In this document: positions 1-12,000 of the stretch, piece by piece | Position numbering within the stretch: the first letter of the stretch is position 1 | How the letters are laid out: each line of letters opens with the position of its first letter | NCBI GenBank assembly: GCA_000328365.1 | Contig: KB311324.1 | Location: forward strand, 126,242-190,241 | From: Capitella teleta | Taxonomy: Eukaryota; Annelida; Polychaeta; Capitellidae | DNA length: 64,000 nucleotides | Direction of reading: 5' to 3' | Position numbers and translations under genes: made by a program | The notes under the pieces: generated by a model | Seen by the model: only the letters and a program-made list of their open reading frames with translations | The model's database searches: none | Told to the model about the DNA's origin: nothing

Positions 1-29
1 GGAACGAAAGGTTGAGAGGCCAGAAAGCA

Positions 30-577
30 TTAATCAACAATGATGTTGATTGCCTCATCAGTGACGTCTAGTGCGGATGCAATTCCCGCTTTCTTCCATC
101 CATTTAGTATGGCGTCCGGTTTCTCATTAAGCGATTCCCAGGCCGTGATCACCCACTTTGCATGAACTGGCTTCAGGGTGCTGAGACACAAATCGACCGT
201 CAGCTGGGATAGGTCTTCCTCAGCGGCGAGAAAACTGGCGACCTTTTAGGCATACCACTCAACGAACTGAGCCTTCAGCACGCACTTGAAGTCGGCATTA
301 CCGGACAGGTCAAGCGGCTGCAGCTCCCCAGTGCAGTTTGACGGCACGTACATCAAGCGAATGTTGTGCTCACCAAACAGGCTCACAACGTTCTCCACAT
401 GATGGGGTCTGTAAACATCCAAGATGTACAGAGCTGGCTGGTCGTGCTGCAATCCCAGCTGTGATCGAACACGTGTGCAGTAAGGACTGAGGACTCCAGT
501 GATGTACTCCAGCATGATGGCTGTGTTTGACCAGTGATTCTCTGAGTGTGTGACTTGTCAGCCATCAGGGAAAGAAG
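30..577 (-). pseudogene. Decayed pogo/Tigger-type DDE transposase fragment (Tc1/mariner superfamily)
   Basis: Read on the minus strand, this stretch encodes the C-terminal half of a DDE endonuclease of the pogo/Tigger/jerky kind. Visible landmarks are FPDG..QVTHSENHW at the upstream end, then MLEYITGVLSPYC, ALYILDVYRPHH (the segment holding the second catalytic Asp) and the family signature ELQPLDLSGNADFK, followed by a helical tail ending at a stop near position 30. The frame is interrupted by two in-frame stop codons: one replaces the Trp of the FPDGW motif (about 560) and one lies after EWYA (about 246). The N-terminal DNA-binding part and the first catalytic Asp are absent; the homology ends abruptly near 577, where a tandem repeat begins. 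It is a dead remnant of a plain DNA transposon. A non-autonomous element of the same superfamily lies at 4,627-5,514, but I cannot show that this transposase mobilised it. Confidence 0.8.
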
Positions 578-624
578 GGAAAGAAGGTCATTAACCCACG
601 CTCGGCCGCGAAATTACATACTGC

Positions 625-961
625 AAATTTTTTTAGCTTGCGCTCGACCACGAAATAAAATACCCGCGAAAATTAATGAATTTACAGTAATAACACTTCA
701 CTCATCCAATATGCCGACAATACCACCCTCTACTGTGAATTTTTTTAGCTTGCGCTCGACCACGAAATAAAATACCCGCGAAAATTAATGAATTTACAGT
801 AATAACACTTCACTCATCCAATATGCCGACAATACCACCCTCTACTGTGAATTTTTTTAGCTTGCGCTCGACCACGAAATAAAATACCCGCGAAAATTAA
901 TGAATTTACAGTAATAACACTTCACTCATCCAATATGCCGACAATACCACCCTCTACTGTA
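625..961. repeat. Three tandem copies of a 112-bp repeat
   Basis: A 112-bp unit is repeated three times with almost no differences. The block AGCTTGCGCTCGACCACG recurs at the same spacing (its first base falls near 635, 747 and 859), followed each time by an ATACCCGCGAAAATTAATG segment and a TACCACCCTCTACTGT end. The copies are nearly identical, so the duplication is recent. The unit has the look of terminal sequence of a DNA transposon, but no paired inverted repeat was found and I cannot name the family. Confidence 0.85.
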
Positions 962-1338
962 GCGGACGCAACCTCACAGAGCTCCAAACCCACATCAAAT
1001 CAGACCTCACTCGACTAGTGTCATACTTCAACAGCAACTCACTTCAACTCAACCAAAACCAACTACATGACAATACAGCCCAAGCATACACATACAAATA
1101 ACGATACTCACATCAGGATACACGACACAACCATCAAACGAGTACACGAAACAGCTTTCTTGGCTGTAATCATAGACGATTAACTCTCATTCCGTTCCCA
1201 TATATAAAGCAGACAGAAAACAAGGTATCAAAAGGTCTCTTTGCACTACGCCCCATCAAACACATTTTACCAAAACAAAACTTGAAACTCAAATACTACG
1301 CCCTAATCTGCCCACATTTTTCATACGGCATCGTCCTA
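961..1338 (+). pseudogene. LINE (non-LTR) reverse transcriptase fragment
   Basis: Conceptual translation gives pieces typical of the thumb/C-terminal part of a non-LTR reverse transcriptase: SGRNLTELQTHIKSDL, LVSYFNSNSLQLN, then (in other frames) KRVHETAFLG and RPIKHILPKQNLKLKYYALI..FSYGIVLW. These match the layout of CR1/jockey-like LINEs ('NxLxLN...K...FLGV...D...'). The frame changes at least once and there is a stop, so the copy is dead. It is bounded on the left by the 112-bp tandem array and on the right by the presumed LTR of the gypsy copy. Confidence 0.7.
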
Positions 1339-1339
1339 T

Positions 1340-4300
1340 GGGTGACTCCGATCACGTGTTCCTGCGGCCTAAGGAACCATCCAATGAATGTATTGATGCA
1401 AAATATTGTGACTCTAAAAGTCTAAATCATACTAAATATAGCATGCATGCATTCAAGAATAAATTCCTATCCTATCCTAATCAGGTGGTTAGCGTTATGA
1501 ATAAATTACCATCTTATTAAGTGTATAAGTTCATCTGTTTTATATCTTAACAACTGGTAGTCGATTCAGTGCTCTAAGGCTGGAGTAATCCTTTTTTTGG
1601 CTATGCATGCGGGGTTCCGTTTTTTGTTTTAAGATTTCTCAGAATTAGGTGGGTGTAGTGTTCACAAAGTTCAACTTATGATTATGCATGACTAATAAAC
1701 ATTCATTAGGTTTAGGCAGCCATTTTGTGTTCGTCTCTTTACAACATTGGCGACGAGGATTTCCATTAAACAAAGTGGATAAAAGGCAGTGTTAAGTAAC
1801 ACCTTTGGGATAAAGATGGAGGAGGATCATCAGTGCTCGGCTTCGCATTGATATTTTGGATAAACACCATCGGATACTCCAACAAATGGCGGGATTGCAA
1901 AGACTCACGCGGCCAGCATTTTTTTAGCGTGAGGGAGGAGCCTCATACACTCGGGACCCGGTGGAAACGGTGGCTCAGCCAGTTCCAAATATATGTTGTC
2001 GCTACAGGTATCACCGAGAAGAAGCGTCAAAGGGCGTTGTTACTTCATGTCGGTGGGCCGGAGGTTCAGGATATTTTTGAAAAGCTTGATCATACTGGGG
2101 ACAACAACACCTGTGACCCGGAAAACATGATGGCTGTCGCGCTAGGAGGATTGGCACCTCACTTCGATCACGTGGGTAAACCTGAATCGTTAAACAAACG
2201 GTGGCTCACGTGGAGAGACGAGTTGGAACTCTTCCTTCTCGCATCAGGAGTGACAGATGCTGGTCAGAAAAAAGCTTTGATGCTACACATGGGAGGACCA
2301 AGATTGAGAGAGATCAACAGCAACTTTACCGCAGCCGACCGTAATCAAGTTCCTGATGCGAAGAATGCTAATGTGTACAGACAGACCAAGGCATTATTCA
2401 ATTCGCACTTTGCGTTACTTCAGAACGCAAAGGAGTCAGATCTGTTGAAGATGAATCTGAGGGAGACACTCAGAATCTGAGCTGTGTTTTTGCGTTCAAG
2501 CCCCAAAGCGATGGTAATGCCATCACTCTGATCACAAACGAAACAAGAGTCAAATTTATAATAGACTCAGGATCACAGCATGACTTGTTGTCGGAAAAAG
2601 ATTTCCAGAAAATAAACACAAGAAAGCCACTTAATTTATATCCGCCAGACAAGAAACTGTTCACCTATGCAGCCAACGAACCTTTGACCATCCTTGGTTC
2701 TTGTGTGGCCAAGGTTAAAATCCAAGAAGATGCCTCAAGAGATGTTCAGTTCACAGTCGTGCCGAATGCAAGGATTTCCCTTTTGGGTCACTCCACGTTC
2801 ACAAAGTTTGGCCTGCTGTCCGTGGGTATCAACCAGGTGGCCAGTGACACTCCACAGCAAACCTGGAGAAACGTTCAGAAGAGATATCCCGGAGTATTCT
2901 CAGGACTGAGAAAACTGAAGAACTTTCAGTTGAAAATCAAGATTGACCCAGAGGTCAAGCCAATCTGCCAGAGTCACCGAAGAGTGCCGTTCTCCAGGAG
3001 AACAGAAGTTTCAGAAATGCTTGAGAAACTCGAAGAACTAGACGTCATTGAAAAGGTAGACACACCTTCGCTGTGAGTAAATCCCTTAGTGACTGTCGGA
3101 AAACCGTATGGGAAAATCAGAATTTGCTTGGACATGCGAAAGGAAAATGAGGCGATCGTGAGAGAAAGACACCCCATCCCCACAGTAGAAGAAACCATTC
3201 AAGAAATGAGCGTAGGAAAACTGTTCTCAAAATTGGACCTCAACATGGCGTATCACCAGATTGAATTGCACCTAGATTCACCGAAATCGCTACATTTGCA
3301 TCTCCAAATGGCCTGTACAGATACAGGCGTCTCCTGTTTGGAGTCAACATGGCAACAGAGAAGTTCCAGCAACTCATCTCACAAGTGATTGCCGGATGTG
3401 CAGGTGCATACAACATGTCGGATGACATAGTGGTTGGTGAATCTCAGCCAGCACATAACCAGCGCCTAGCTTCTGTCGTTCAACGACTGTCCGAGCATGG
3501 ACTTACTTTGAATGGAAAGAAATGTTTGATTGGACAAGCCTCAGTCGAATACATGGGACATCTTCTCACTGATGATGGTCTCAAGATCACTCAAAAGAAA
3601 GTGGAAGCAATTCGAAGTGCACCAGCTCCAACAAAACCAAGTGAAGTTAGGAGTTTCTTGGGTCTTGCTCAATTCTCAGCAAAATTCATGCCAGGATTTG
3701 CCACAACGAGCAGTCCTCTCTGGGAACTGACTAAGCAGGATACCAGGCCTGGAGAGGAATGGCGATCGATCGCTCTCGATCGCCATCGCTCGCCTAAAAT
3801 TGCTTTCGGGAGAGTAGTTTACTGCTCGCCTCGCCTAGTAAAAATCGCGCGCACGGGAAAGACGACGGAGGCAGACTTATGATGACAACGATTTGACCCA
3901 TTAAAGCGCCGCACCATTGGCCGAGCATTGGTGCGCATTTTTTAATTGGTCATGTCGTCTCCTGCATGACCCAGTAAAATGCCGTATGATTGGCTGAGCA
4001 TCAGCATGCCCTTCTAATAGGGTCAGGGCATAGCATGTTTACGGTTTCACTTTCGAGAATTCGCCGTTAATCGCTGAGCCGACTGATAACAACGTTACTG
4101 AAGATGGGCGGTAATTCCGTTCATGTCAATTTGTGGTATACTTCTGTGGGATTAGTTCAAGTCAGTCTTAGATTTCAGGAAAGGGGAAGGAACACAAAAG
4201 TTGGAAAGTAGTTGAGAAAATGGTAAAACATCTCAGCATATATGGCTATGAATGCTTAATAATCAATAGTAGAGGTAAATGGGCACCTACCCCCTCCCCT

Positions 4301-4626
4301 CCCAACCCGCCATGAAATCACTCTCCTAACCTGTCTGAGGAGATCAAGTCATCACTCCCCAGAGATTTTTTAATGTCCAGGCCTGCGATACAGAGTGGAA
4401 GTGGACACAGAAGGAACAGAAAACGTTTGACCAAGTGAAGGCGGCGCTGTCAAAGGAACCGGTCATGATCATCCCTCATGGCCTACTTCACACAAGGACT
4501 GTCGATCAGGATCACGACAGACGCTTCTCCTTTTGGATTGGGAGCGATACTGGAGCAAGAACATGGTGGAGAATATAGACCAGTATATTACGCAAGCAGA
4601 AAAGTAACTCCGACTGAAAGCAGATA
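1340..4626 (+). mobile_element. Old, truncated Ty3/gypsy retrotransposon (fossil)
   Basis: A probable 5' LTR ends near 1,746 and is followed at once by TGGCGACGAGGAT, a primer-binding-type sequence common in Ty3/gypsy elements. Downstream, in the usual order, are a gag-like part (about 1,830-2,480), an aspartic-protease-like part with a DSG motif (about 2,500-2,870), reverse transcriptase (about 2,880-3,750, with a DD-containing active-site region near 3,420) and RNase H (about 4,390-4,626). No integrase and no 3' LTR are visible, so the right end is missing. The copy is broken, with roughly half a dozen breaks including two insertions: an unidentified sequence at about 3,752-4,376 and a pogo-type MITE at 4,627-5,514. 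The level of decay suggests an old insertion. The start at about 1,340 is approximate because no second LTR is available for comparison. Confidence 0.8.
3752..4376. mobile_element. Unidentified insertion inside the gypsy fossil
   Basis: About 625 bp with no similarity to retroelement coding sequence separate the reverse transcriptase from the RNase H part of the gypsy copy. The same nine bases, CCAGGCCTG, occur at 3,743-3,751 and 4,377-4,385, on the two sides, and may be a target-site duplication. Nine bases would suit a Mutator-type element. The left end contains a near-palindromic GATCGATCGC/GCGATCGA tract, but no convincing terminal inverted repeat was found and no protein is encoded. The family is unknown. 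Confidence 0.45.
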
Positions 4627-5514
4627 CAGTAAAAGCTCGTTACAACGGCATGTTTGGTTTCAGGCAAATCGGTCGTTGTAACGAATTTGTCAGTGTAATG
4701 AATTTGGCCTATAACGCACCGACTGAACGTCATGATGGTCACTCCATAATGCCTATTGGTTGAAAAAAATATATGTAGTGTTATCTAGCATGCATACTGT
4801 GTTGTAACAAGGAAGAATAATTTTATGAATTTAAAGGATAGTTTAGGCCTTACATATTTATTTCTTGAAGAAATCAAACATTATTCTTTCATAAGCAAAA
4901 GCTGTGAATTCACACCTCGAGCGCTCGCTCTGTCGCCGGAGTTCATTGATGATTCATACAGTATTTTTCCGATCATCGGCAACGATCAAAGGACTTTTAT
5001 CTTTTGTAATCAAAACAAACAATAACGCTTTGAAAGCCGACAAAGGCGACCGCTACCTATCCGTTGCTTTAATTGAGTGGGAGATGTGCATTTCACCCTC
5101 TGTGTTCAGCGTCGGCGTTCACAGCTTTAATCCTTTCATCTGAGCTGTTTACCAACAAACCATTGAATTGAATCTTTGATATTTTACCAAGGCTTAGGCA
5201 AACATTGCAACAATAACATGCCAACAACATCAAAACTTTAATTTATGTGAGCCGTCCGTCGTGGGTCAGTGAACATCGGAGACAGTCACGTGTCATTGAA
5301 CATAAGCGACCTCAAGGCGCCGGCCTGTCGTTGTAATGAGCTAGATTTCAATGTTAAAGGCACATTTGTTTGGCTTTTTGCCTGTCAGTGTCGGAACAGT
5401 GAATTTTGTCAGTGTATCGGGCTTTTAACATTGTGGCAGATCGGTTTCGACCAAAAAGCTGTCGATAAGTGAATTTGTCAGTGTAATGAGTGTCGTTGTA
5501 ACGAGCTTTTACTG
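4627..5514. mobile_element. Non-autonomous pogo/Tigger-like MITE with perfect inverted ends
   Basis: The element begins CAGTAAAAGCTCGTTA at 4,627 and ends with its exact reverse complement at 5,514. The terminal inverted repeat is perfect over 21 bp (4,627-4,647 and 5,494-5,514). It is flanked on both sides by the dinucleotide TA (4,625-4,626 and 5,515-5,516), the target duplication of the Tc1/mariner/pogo superfamily. Subterminal copies of TTGTAACGA and TTTGTCAGTGTAATGA repeat inside both ends, as in many Tigger MITEs. No transposase is encoded in its 888 bp. It sits in the RNase H part of the gypsy fossil, so it is younger than that element. Confidence 0.9.
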
Positions 5515-5528
5515 TACTCTCAATTTGA

Positions 5529-5585
5529 ACGATGATGATCATGATCATCATCATCATGATCATCATGATGATGATGATGATGAGG
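5529..5585. repeat. (ATC/GAT)n microsatellite
   Basis: A run of GATGATCATGATCATCATC-type trinucleotides, partly self-complementary, lies just right of the MITE. Confidence 0.9.
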
Positions 5586-6075
5586 TTCGGAGGAAAATAA
5601 TGAATTGTCGAATTAAACTCATGTTAAAAGTAATAGGTGATAGCCTGATAGGTGGAAGTATTTTCAAACATCCATACCGAAAGTTGAAGCTTGAGCGCCT
5701 CAATTTACGCAGAAATAATGGAATCGTCTATCGTCACGTTCTTGGAGTTGCATTTTTTTAGTAAATAAAGAGTCTTTTACGTGTATACGTTGATCTTGCG
5801 CAATTTCGCAAATATTGCAAATTCATTAAAACATTCTCAATCTAATTAAATAATAGAGTCAAGTATAAATTAGAAAACAAGAAACATTTTGACCCTCATC
5901 TATCTTAGAACACAAACGAACACTCAATTTCATGTTATTTTTACTGACGCAATTTTGATTACGATTAATAACGTCGCATAGCATAGAAAACAACCTTTAC
6001 AGGAGAATCATAACGCACTTCGCACACTTCGCGGAATCGTTCAATCGTTTATCGTTTGCTCATTTTAACTCGATT
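5586..6075. other. Gene-free spacer and presumed gemin5 promoter
   Basis: About 490 bp of AT-rich sequence lie between the mobile-element cluster and the gemin5 start codon. No open reading frame, TATA box or repeat of note was recognised. The promoter and 5' UTR of gemin5 must lie here or in the adjoining transposon debris. Confidence 0.5.
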
Positions 6076-9000
6076 ATGAGCAGTGCACATACTCACGTAG
6101 TTCCTGCCTCGCCCAGTTGGTACTGCAGTCAAGTACTCGACTGTTCTCCGGCGGGCATTGCATGTTATGGTGCGAAAAACACAGTCTTCGTTTGGGATGT
6201 GGAGAGAGACCCCCCAGTCTGTTTAGCCCACTTCAGTGCTCACCAGGACCGCGTGGTTGGCCTCTCACTCAGCCCGTCTACCAATCAGCTACAGTGTTGT
6301 ACTGCTGGGGAAGATGGTAGAGTCCGTGTATGGAATATTGAAGATGGCAGCATGCTTAAAGAGCATAATATTCATGCTGAGGTACATATACTGTAATAAT
6401 AGCAGTTGAATGTCATTGAATTCGTTGAATGCCATTGAATACTAATTATTTCCACATATTTCAGAACCACAAGAAGCCAACATGCGTACAGTGGAGTCCC
6501 CTGGTGTCTGACCTCATTATCAGTGGTGATGACCGAGGGACGGTCGTCCTTTGGTGGACGGAAACAGACCAGCAGCGCAGTCTCCTCCCTGAGAACGCTC
6601 ACATTTTCTGCCTTGCTTGCTCTCCCCATGATCCAAACCTCTTAGCAATTGGGTCAGTTATTGTAATAAGCACTGAGTAATTCAACCTGATGTCCATAAT
6701 AGGTATCGTACAGGAGCTGTTGTTATTATCGACATGTCTAAAAAAACTCAAATGACTGTTCAGAGGCTAAAAGGTCATGATGAGGAGATCCACAGCATCT
6801 GCTGGTGTCCAGTCCCAGGTGAAATCATCCGAAAGAATCTGGTAGAATCTGACAAAACTCTGGAAACAAGCAAAACATTGACTTTTTTTTTTCCAGCTGA
6901 AAATGAGAAGGACCCTACCCCGACCACTGGTTGCCTTCTTGCTACAGGGAGCCGCGACCGAACTATCCGTGTCTGGTCCTTCACAAGGGGTCGACCAGTG
7001 CATGTTATGAAACTACCGACCAACACTGGGTACTCTCGAGGTCGTTACGATGACCAATCTAAAAATCGAGCTTGGGTTACTATTCTCTGGCTGAAAAACG
7101 AACCATACAAACTACTATCCAGCTCCTTCAAGTAAGAGAACATTTGAAGGTACCTAAATAACTAACCCTAATGTTTCTCAACTTCAGTGGAGAGTTAATA
7201 CAGTGGGACTTGTCTCAGCCAAAACCTCAGTGGAAGCTGTTCACCGCAGGAGACAAAGCACTCGGTCACAATCGCATCGTGTTCAATATGGCCGCAGGGG
7301 GCTCTGATTCCAAGATTCTCGTCAGTTCTTCAATGGATCGAAATGTTTGAAATTGAATAATCAGAAGGATATAAATGCTCAACAATTTACTTGTTCTTAG
7401 ATCGTCACATGGGATTTGGATACTTTGAAATCAAAACGCTCAATTCCCACTCTCGGAGGGTTTGTGTATTGCATGGCACATTCTCCTTTCCAACCTGGTG
7501 GGAGCCTATTTCCTCAATTAGCGATTATCAAATTTTAAATTTCTACTCTCCTTGCAGGGTGCGTGGCTCTTGGTGTTGGGGACAATATGATCCGTATTTG
7601 GAAAACTGACCACCCGGATAACTCGCTTTCCATCCAATCACACTGGCAGGGAATCCGGTCCAAAGTCACTGCCGTGAGGGCGCCTTAACCATGTCTCTAC
7701 GTTGAATCCAAACCGCTTTTTTTTTTTTTCAGCTTGCGTGGCATCCCAAGAAGGAGGGGAAGCTAGCGTACGGCACAGACGATGGCCGTGTGGGCATTAT
7801 GGACACCTTATCTCACAAGTAGGTTGCTAATGATATGCAAATTGTATGTGCATATTTTTATGTACCCACAGATCTCCTCTCATCTCTAGCAGTTACCACA
7901 AGCACACTGTGTATGTGGTTGCCTGGGGCCCTGTCTGCTCTGGTGAGAAACCTGAATGTTTTCTTGCAATTTTTGTTTGTATCCGGTGTTTGTTGAAATT
8001 GTGCAATTTTGGCAATCAAATGATCTCTTTGAGGGTAGCTAATGAGGTCTGTAAGTAACTCAATAATGTTTGTATTGGTTGCCATGAGGGATGTAATTTA
8101 TGCTAATTATGTAAACAGTGAACAAACATGTTTTCAAAGAAACTGCATAATAAAGAAATCTTAATTGGGTTCTTGAAAAATCTTGATTAAATTACCCCCG
8201 GAATATTTCTTCAGCCTACTTCTCTTGAATGAATGGATTGGTAATTGTTATTGAGCTTTTTATACTTAGAGCTGTTCATCGCAATTTGAGAAAAATAAGA
8301 CCCAGAGGTTGGGGGCCTTGATCAGTGCTGAAATTATGACCATGAATTTAATTCCCCTATGAGTACAATATTCTGCAGCTCCTTAATTGCATAACTATGG
8401 TGGGCGCTGTGTCCCTCTGTCTATGGTAGCATATGGTCGTAAGTTGGCCGTTTATTCTAAACATGTTCAATGCTGTTCCTCCAGAAGAGGCAGAGAGTGA
8501 CAGCCTGGCTTTATTTAGCTGCGGTGATGGTGCTGTGCTGCAGCATCTTCCGTGGAATTTAGAGAAAGAGGCAAGCAACATTGCCCCAATAATCGCCAAG
8601 GCTAACAACGTCCAGGTTTGAGATTTTTATTTCTACTGTGGGTGCACTTTACCGATTTCTATGTGCAGGGAAAAATGCCTGGCAGAAGTGAAATCAGCTG
8701 GAAACCTGACTTGTCAGTGGTCGCTCTTGGCAATGAAGATGGGTGAGCCACGCTCATGTTATTTATCACTTCCTTTGCTTCTTGATGCTGTCAAAAGGAT
8801 CATTCTTGTTTGTATTTAATGCTTGAGTTTTTCAGTTCTATTGACGTGTACCAAGGGAAGACCCTACTTCACTTGGCAAGCATCCAAGTTCATCATAAGC
8901 TTGTGAACTGCGTGCGATGGCATCCAGCATTCACTGCACAGTCTCCCGGTGGCTCCCCCTTCACTCACTGGCTCGCGTCCGGATCAAATGAAGCCGTTAT

Positions 9001-12000
9001 CTCTGTGGTCAACCTGGCTGCCGTTTTTGGTCAGTGAGAATTATATCAGTTGTATACTTTTTTATCTATTATAGAAAGCAATTTATTTGCTGCCAGGCTT
9101 AGATACCTTACTTTATGACTACCATATCTACCGGGCTGAACTATTAAGAGTCCTTCAAGGAGTTGCATGCCTGAATTTCATAAGCGACTATGACATGTTT
9201 ATCCACTTGATACGTTGATTGACATATACGGGAAAATCAAAATTCTCTTCAGAAAAACATGAGAAGGAGGGAAGCAAATCTGCAGCCAGTGTAATAACAG
9301 AGAGCTACGTGCAGCTGGAAGGCCACACTAACCGCATCACATCGCTCAGCTGGAGTTCCCACCAAGATGGACTCCTTGCTTCTGCTTCTTACGATGGCAG
9401 CTCTGAGGTCAGTCTGAAGCTAAAATGACCCTTGGGATCAACCAACATTCACCTGCAGATCTGGGACGCCAAGAGCAACCGTGGCGTCGCTAATTTCCGG
9501 ACTGACCATGGTCGCTTCCTGTGTGTGGCTTTCAGTGATGTTGATCCAGATCTCGTATATTTGGGGGGAGACAGAGCCTCTCTTTTCGTATGGAGGCCCT
9601 CGGAACAACGACACAAAATGCCTCCTGCTGGTCGGTAACCTTTTGTAACCATATCATTTTCATTAAGAAGTTTAAACAAATTCTCAAAATTTCAAAATAA
9701 TTCATACTTCTTCCCTTTATTTTTTTTTCTCAAATTGATTTAAACCATTTATTGGACTTTGATCAAGATCTAGGTATATGAAAAGACATATTTTATAGTC
9801 AACCAGAACTAGGTCATGAACTATTTATATCTCACTCTGCCCCCAATCTGCTCAGTTTTATGAGTGAGATTTTGACCAAAGTGATTTTCTCCTTTGAAGG
9901 CAGAGACAAGAAGAAAAAGAAGAAGAAAGCAGTGAAGATTGCGGATGATCCAAAGACATTCTGGAATAAGCAACCTGCAGCAGGTGCCATGGGTCAAGGA
10001 GATGTAACGTCCAACTCTTTTGATGAAGAGCTGGCTCAGCTGAAAGGAATACTGGAGAGAAAGAAAGGTCGGTTCTTCCTGTTCCATATATGCATTATTT
10101 ATTAGGCTAAATTGTTGGTTGTTAACTTGTGCATCAGAACTTCCTAGTTATGATAATTCAATAATTCATTAGCTGTAGAATATTCAGGCTGGAGAATGAA
10201 TGTTGAAAGCAAATTCAATGATTTGTCCTTTCAATTGTTATTATGCAATGACATGCGATGACCTAGTAGTCCATTTTTGGGACTTATGATGGTTCATAAA
10301 GGCAAAAAGCAATGGAAGGGAAGAGATTAAAATTATCAACCAAATCAACCACCTAGCCATTCATTCTTATCACTGAGGAATCTTATCTCTCTTCTTTTTC
10401 TTTTTTTTTGGGGGGGGGGCACAAGTTTGCCCATTGCTGTATTAGCAGGATACTCTGGATGATTAATTATGCTTTAATGCTTGGGATTTTATTTACAGCA
10501 TTAGACTATAATTATTCCTTCCCAATCCATATCTATTGTAATTACATAATTATTATGATCGCAGACTAAACACACACTAGGTAGCTATATATTGTCTCCC
10601 GATCCATGCACCTGTTTCTGCTCAAACATGGCATCAGTTATTCTGCTTCCTTCAAATTGAAAGTAGTCGCTTTAACAGTAATACTCGGCTGGTGCAGTTG
10701 GGGGGAAAAAATATTGCCCTGAAGAGGAATTCAATTATATGTTTGTATTTTCTTGTATACGCACCTGTTATGACTAGGAAAGCTTTCGCAGGCTCTGGTC
10801 ATCCCCATGCTCATCTCCTCTCTCCTCTGTTGCATGAGACCATTTAGCTTGTAAATTTTTTCCTTGTTTAAATAGAAACTCCTCATGCTTAATATTTCCC
10901 TCCTAGAAGAACTGAGTGATAAGAAAGCTGAAGAGGAAAAAAAATCGGAAGAACAGAAGCCTCCCTCTAAACCAGGTAAATAGGCCACGACTAACTAACT
11001 GATTATACAAGTATCTCTCTAACTCAGACACCAAGCCAAAGAGAAAAGCCAAATCACTTTTTCCAAACTCTAGTGTGATGGACAACAGGGGCAAGGTGGC
11101 AACACAGGAAGACTGTGTGCTTCTGACCCAAGCTATCTACTCCGGTGAGTGCATCCCAGTTAATACACATAATTTGTCAATGCTTACTTTCAGGCAATAA
11201 AGACCTGTTGAAAGATCAATTCCATCTTGGTTGCTTCTTTGGGCGCAGAGAAAGTCAATCCTTGTTGACTAAAGAAAGTGGGTTTCATGATTAATCATAA
11301 TTCCATGATTTTGCACGTGTATTTCAGTCGATCATCATGCAAACAATGGTAATCTCGAGCACCAGATAACCTTGCAGATGATGAAAGGAAACCTGGTTGG
11401 GCTTCTTGAGGAAGCCGCTTCAAAGAAACAGCTCAATGACAGCCTCATGGCACTGGCGCCAATGGGTAAGCTCAAATAATGCTTCAAAGATAATATTGTA
11501 ACAAGTATGTAGCTTCCCCACAAACATGGAGGGAATTTAGCGTCAAATACGCCGCCCAACTTGAAGAGGAAGGCAGTTATATGAAGGCTTCTTCTCACTT
11601 ATTGGCTGCTAACAAGATCTCTGATGCCATCAATTTACTCTGTCGTAATGGGCAGTACAAGTATGTCTTTGTATAAAGCGTGGCTTTTGTAATGTGTTGT
11701 TTTCAAGAGAGGCGTTGTGTTTGGCTCAGGCTCGTTTGTCTCCAATGGATCCTCTTCTGAAGTCTGTGTGCTTGCAGTGGTCGTACCATCTGGCTAAGGA
11801 TGGAAACATGGAACTAGCTGCTAAATGGTGAGCAATTTGTGTGTTTTTAGATTTTGGGCACGGACTGCATTTTCTGCTGTAGTTACCTTGCAGTGAAGGA
11901 ACCTTTGGAGGCAGCCAAGGTGCTCGCCAAGAGGGCGGATCTTCCCTCAACCCAAACTGCAATCAGGGTTTGCTTAGCTGCTGGCCAAATTGCCTGTGCT

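Noticed and set aside
5529-5585. Repeat array resembling direct repeats with spacers
   Set aside because: It is a simple ATC/GAT microsatellite, not a CRISPR array; the window is animal DNA.
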